A DNA stretch of 8,000 nucleotides, taken from assembly GCA_964349065.1 (NCBI GenBank), contig CAYGEY010000030.1:1-8000 (forward strand). The letters run 5' to 3'. The translations under genes and the position numbers were made by a program. The notes beneath the pieces are model-generated. The model ran no database searches, had not been told where the DNA came from, and saw only the letters and a list, made by a program, of their open reading frames with translations. Positions within the stretch are counted from its first letter, which is position 1, and each line of letters starts with the position of its first letter. Positions 6,719 to 8,000 of the stretch are shown piece by piece. The stretch is from CAYGEY01 sp964349065 (GTDB taxonomy: Bacteria > Patescibacteriota > Gracilibacteria > 1-14-2-50-48-13).

Positions 6719-7324
6719 ATGTTCCCACGAATACTAGATCATACATTATTTGCACAATACCTCGATAAAGACGAAAAAATTGTTTATGTTGCACACAAAC
6801 ACCCTGTGCTACTCATCAAGGATTTTTTGTTATTTTCTTTTTGGGGATTATTCATTCCATGGTTTGTGTATGCTTCTAATCCTATTTATATCTGGTTAGC
6901 AGCTACTATTTTGTTCATAGCTTGGATCAAATTCTTATATGTCTTCGTCATCTGGTTTTTTGATTGTTGGATTATTACGAATAGATCCATTATCGATGTT
7001 GTCTGGAAATCAATGTTTGATCGTAAAAGCATACGGTACGATTTCGCAAATTTTGAAGGAATTACTACTGAGGTTACAGGTTTTTTTCACACCATCATCC
7101 GCATGGGAGATGTCATGCTGATACGATTTATTGACACTAATCAGGTGAAACTTTCCAATGCTGCATTTCCCTCGTTGATAGAGACAAAGGTATTGAAGGC
7201 AAAGGCGGAATTTCAAAAAGATATGCATCAACAAAAAAATAATAATCAGAAATTCATATCAGATATGATTTCTGACATGGTATCGGAATATGCAGGCAAA
7301 CGAGGAATAGTACTTGATGAGTAA
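6719..7324 (+). CDS. Bacterial PH domain-type small membrane protein, function unknown
   Basis: The 201-residue protein resembles the bacterial PH-domain membrane family (YdbS/YdbT-like, DUF304/bPH_2). A short N-terminus (DKDEKIVYVAHKHPVLL, 16-32) matches the family's 'E.v.....h...l' lead. Two hydrophobic helices follow (about 30-51 and 55-80). Then comes a strand-rich domain opening with the typical WIITNRSIID (84-93), where 'y.lT.rrii' is expected, and continuing with a GDVMLIRF strand (about 130-137). The last 50 residues are charged and Gln/Asn-rich (HQQKNNNQ) and may be a cytoplasmic helical tail. It is probably an inner-membrane protein with most of its mass in the cytoplasm. No enzymatic motif is seen, and no biochemical role can be given. 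It is last in the lepB-folD operon, nine bases after folD, and ends three bases before the large inverted repeat. Confidence 0.72.
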   Translation: MFPRILDHTLFAQYLDKDEKIVYVAHKHPVLLIKDFLLFSFWGLFIPWFVYASNPIYIWLAATILFIAWIKFLYVFVIWFFDCWIITNRSIIDVVWKSMFDRKSIRYDFANFEGITTEVTGFFHTIIRMGDVMLIRFIDTNQVKLSNAAFPSLIETKVLKAKAEFQKDMHQQKNNNQKFISDMISDMVSEYAGKRGIVLDE

Positions 7325-7327
7325 TTA

Positions 7328-7413
7328 GTACGAGAGGAATGTAAAAAACGCAAAACATCATTGGACGTTCGTCCTGCTGAGATTTTTGCTATTTTTTTAC
7401 ATTCCTCTCGTAC
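7328..7413. terminator. Bidirectional terminator with a perfect 21-bp inverted repeat
   Basis: Arms 7328-7348 and 7393-7413 are perfect reverse complements (21 bp; the outer end is GTACGAGAGGAATG), around a 44-base middle. The middle holds a second pairing, GCAAAA (7350-7355) with TTTTGC (7384-7389), and an inner hairpin GGACG-TT-CGTCC (7363-7374). The inner stem is followed by TATTTTTTT (7390-7398) on the plus strand and by G then six T (7349-7343) on the minus strand, so each direction has a hairpin plus U-tract. It lies exactly between the convergent stops of the PH-domain gene (7322-7324) and tig (7415-7417), as expected for a shared terminator. The matching ATTA flanks (7324-7327, 7414-7417) leave open an origin as a miniature element. 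Confidence 0.75.
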
Positions 7414-7414
7414 A

Positions 7415-8000
7415 TTACTTTAACACTTCATCAAAAAACTTTTGTAGTTCTACTCGACTTACCAAATTTTTTCTTGCCTCTTCCTTGGAATATACATCCC
7501 GCACTTTCTGTTTCATATCTTCTGCTGTGTAATTTTCAGCTATCTTCTCTATCTCACTATCAATATCCGCATCTTCAACATGAATATGTGCATGTTTCAA
7601 TAAACTTGCTAAAATAAGTCTCTTTTTTGCACGAACTTCCGCATCCGGAAACCACTCTTTTTTCAACACATCCATACTCTTTCCTAGATGGGCTAAATAA
7701 TCTTCTATACTTAATCCTGAATTGCCCAAATTTTGCTTCATTTCTGTCTCCATGTGTTTTAATTCCTCTTCAACCAAGATAGAGGGTAAATCATCTTTCA
7801 CGAATTTAACTGCACACTCTCCTAAGAATTCATCTTCTCGTTTTGTTCTGATCTGATCGATTTTCTCTCTGAGCAAAGACTGCTCAATATCCTGCATAAA
7901 TTCTTTTTCATTCATCTTCTTTCCACGAATTTTTAATGTAAAATCCTCATTTATTTCAGGTAATTCTGCTTTTTCTACTTTATGAATAGTAATATAAAAC
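7415..8000 (-). CDS. tig: Trigger factor, C-terminal part (partial, runs off right edge)
   Basis: The minus-strand frame is open from the right edge to TAA at 7415-7417 (195 codons). An internal ATG at 7913-7915 is not the start: the upstream sequence continues in frame with FYITIHKVEKAELPEINEDF, the trigger-factor join between the FKBP-type prolyl isomerase domain and the C-terminal chaperone domain ('v..v...elPelndef'). The remaining helical, charged sequence fits the C-terminal domain: LPSILVEEELKHM, then YLAHLGKSMDVLKKEWFPDAEVRAKKRLILASLLKHAHIHVEDADI in that order (roughly 7530-7790). Trigger factor binds the ribosome near the exit tunnel and shields nascent chains. The ribosome-binding and most of the isomerase domain are outside the window. 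The promoter is not visible; the 3' end uses the shared terminator. Confidence 0.88.
   Translation of the reverse strand, partial: FYITIHKVEKAELPEINEDFTLKIRGKKMNEKEFMQDIEQSLLREKIDQIRTKREDEFLGECAVKFVKDDLPSILVEEELKHMETEMKQNLGNSGLSIEDYLAHLGKSMDVLKKEWFPDAEVRAKKRLILASLLKHAHIHVEDADIDSEIEKIAENYTAEDMKQKVRDVYSKEEARKNLVSRVELQKFFDEVLK

Noticed and set aside
7415..7915. A separate 166-residue gene starting at the ATG 7913-7915
   Set aside because: The frame stays open to the window edge and the upstream residues match trigger factor, so this is an internal Met.
1..8000. TGA-to-glycine recoding (genetic code 25)
   Set aside because: All eight genes read through full family length using GGN for glycine, with no in-frame TGA, so recoding is not supported.

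Overview
This 8 kb window is an AT-rich, tightly packed, ordinary bacterial chromosome segment. It carries eight protein genes, two of them cut by the window edges, and no RNA gene, CRISPR array, transposase or phage gene that I can see. The mix suggests a Candidate Phyla Radiation (Patescibacteria) genome, perhaps near the Peregrinibacteria/Gracilibacteria. The reasons are compact divergent proteins, a secreted SLH/beta-propeller surface protein, and no recognisable Shine-Dalgarno site before any visible start. This placement is inference. The standard genetic code fits: all genes read through without in-frame TGA, so the TGA=Gly code of Gracilibacteria/Absconditabacteria is unlikely here. 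All seven visible stops are TAA or TAG.

Layout. Bases 1-410 (minus) hold the N-terminal part of the RecG helicase, running off the left edge. A strong Rho-independent terminator (421-449) separates it from a large minus-strand gene (456-3146) for a secreted protein with a signal peptide, three SLH repeats and a C-terminal beta-propeller domain. A 113-bp divergent control region (3147-3259) follows. A plus-strand gene of the Lgt family (prolipoprotein diacylglyceryl transferase, 3260-4081) converges on and overlaps the minus-strand holA gene (DNA polymerase III delta, 4059-5066). A second, very compact and symmetric divergent promoter region (about 5055-5118) drives holA leftwards. Rightwards it drives a probable three-gene operon: lepB (signal peptidase I), folD (one-carbon folate enzyme) and a small two-helix membrane protein of the bacterial PH-domain type. 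That operon meets the minus-strand trigger factor gene (tig, from 7415 off the right edge) at an 86-bp perfect inverted-repeat structure (7328-7413) that looks like a bidirectional terminator.

How the genes fit together. Several concern protein export and the cell surface: trigger factor as the ribosomal chaperone, signal peptidase I for signal removal, the Lgt homologue for lipoprotein modification, and the SLH protein as a plausible exported substrate. recG and holA belong to DNA repair and replication, folD to one-carbon metabolism. I see no dedicated new defence or mobile system. The points most worth a second look are the Lgt homologue lacking its usual catalytic signature, the perfect inverted repeat with matching ATTA flanks, the two divergent promoter regions, and the apparently leaderless, Shine-Dalgarno-free starts.
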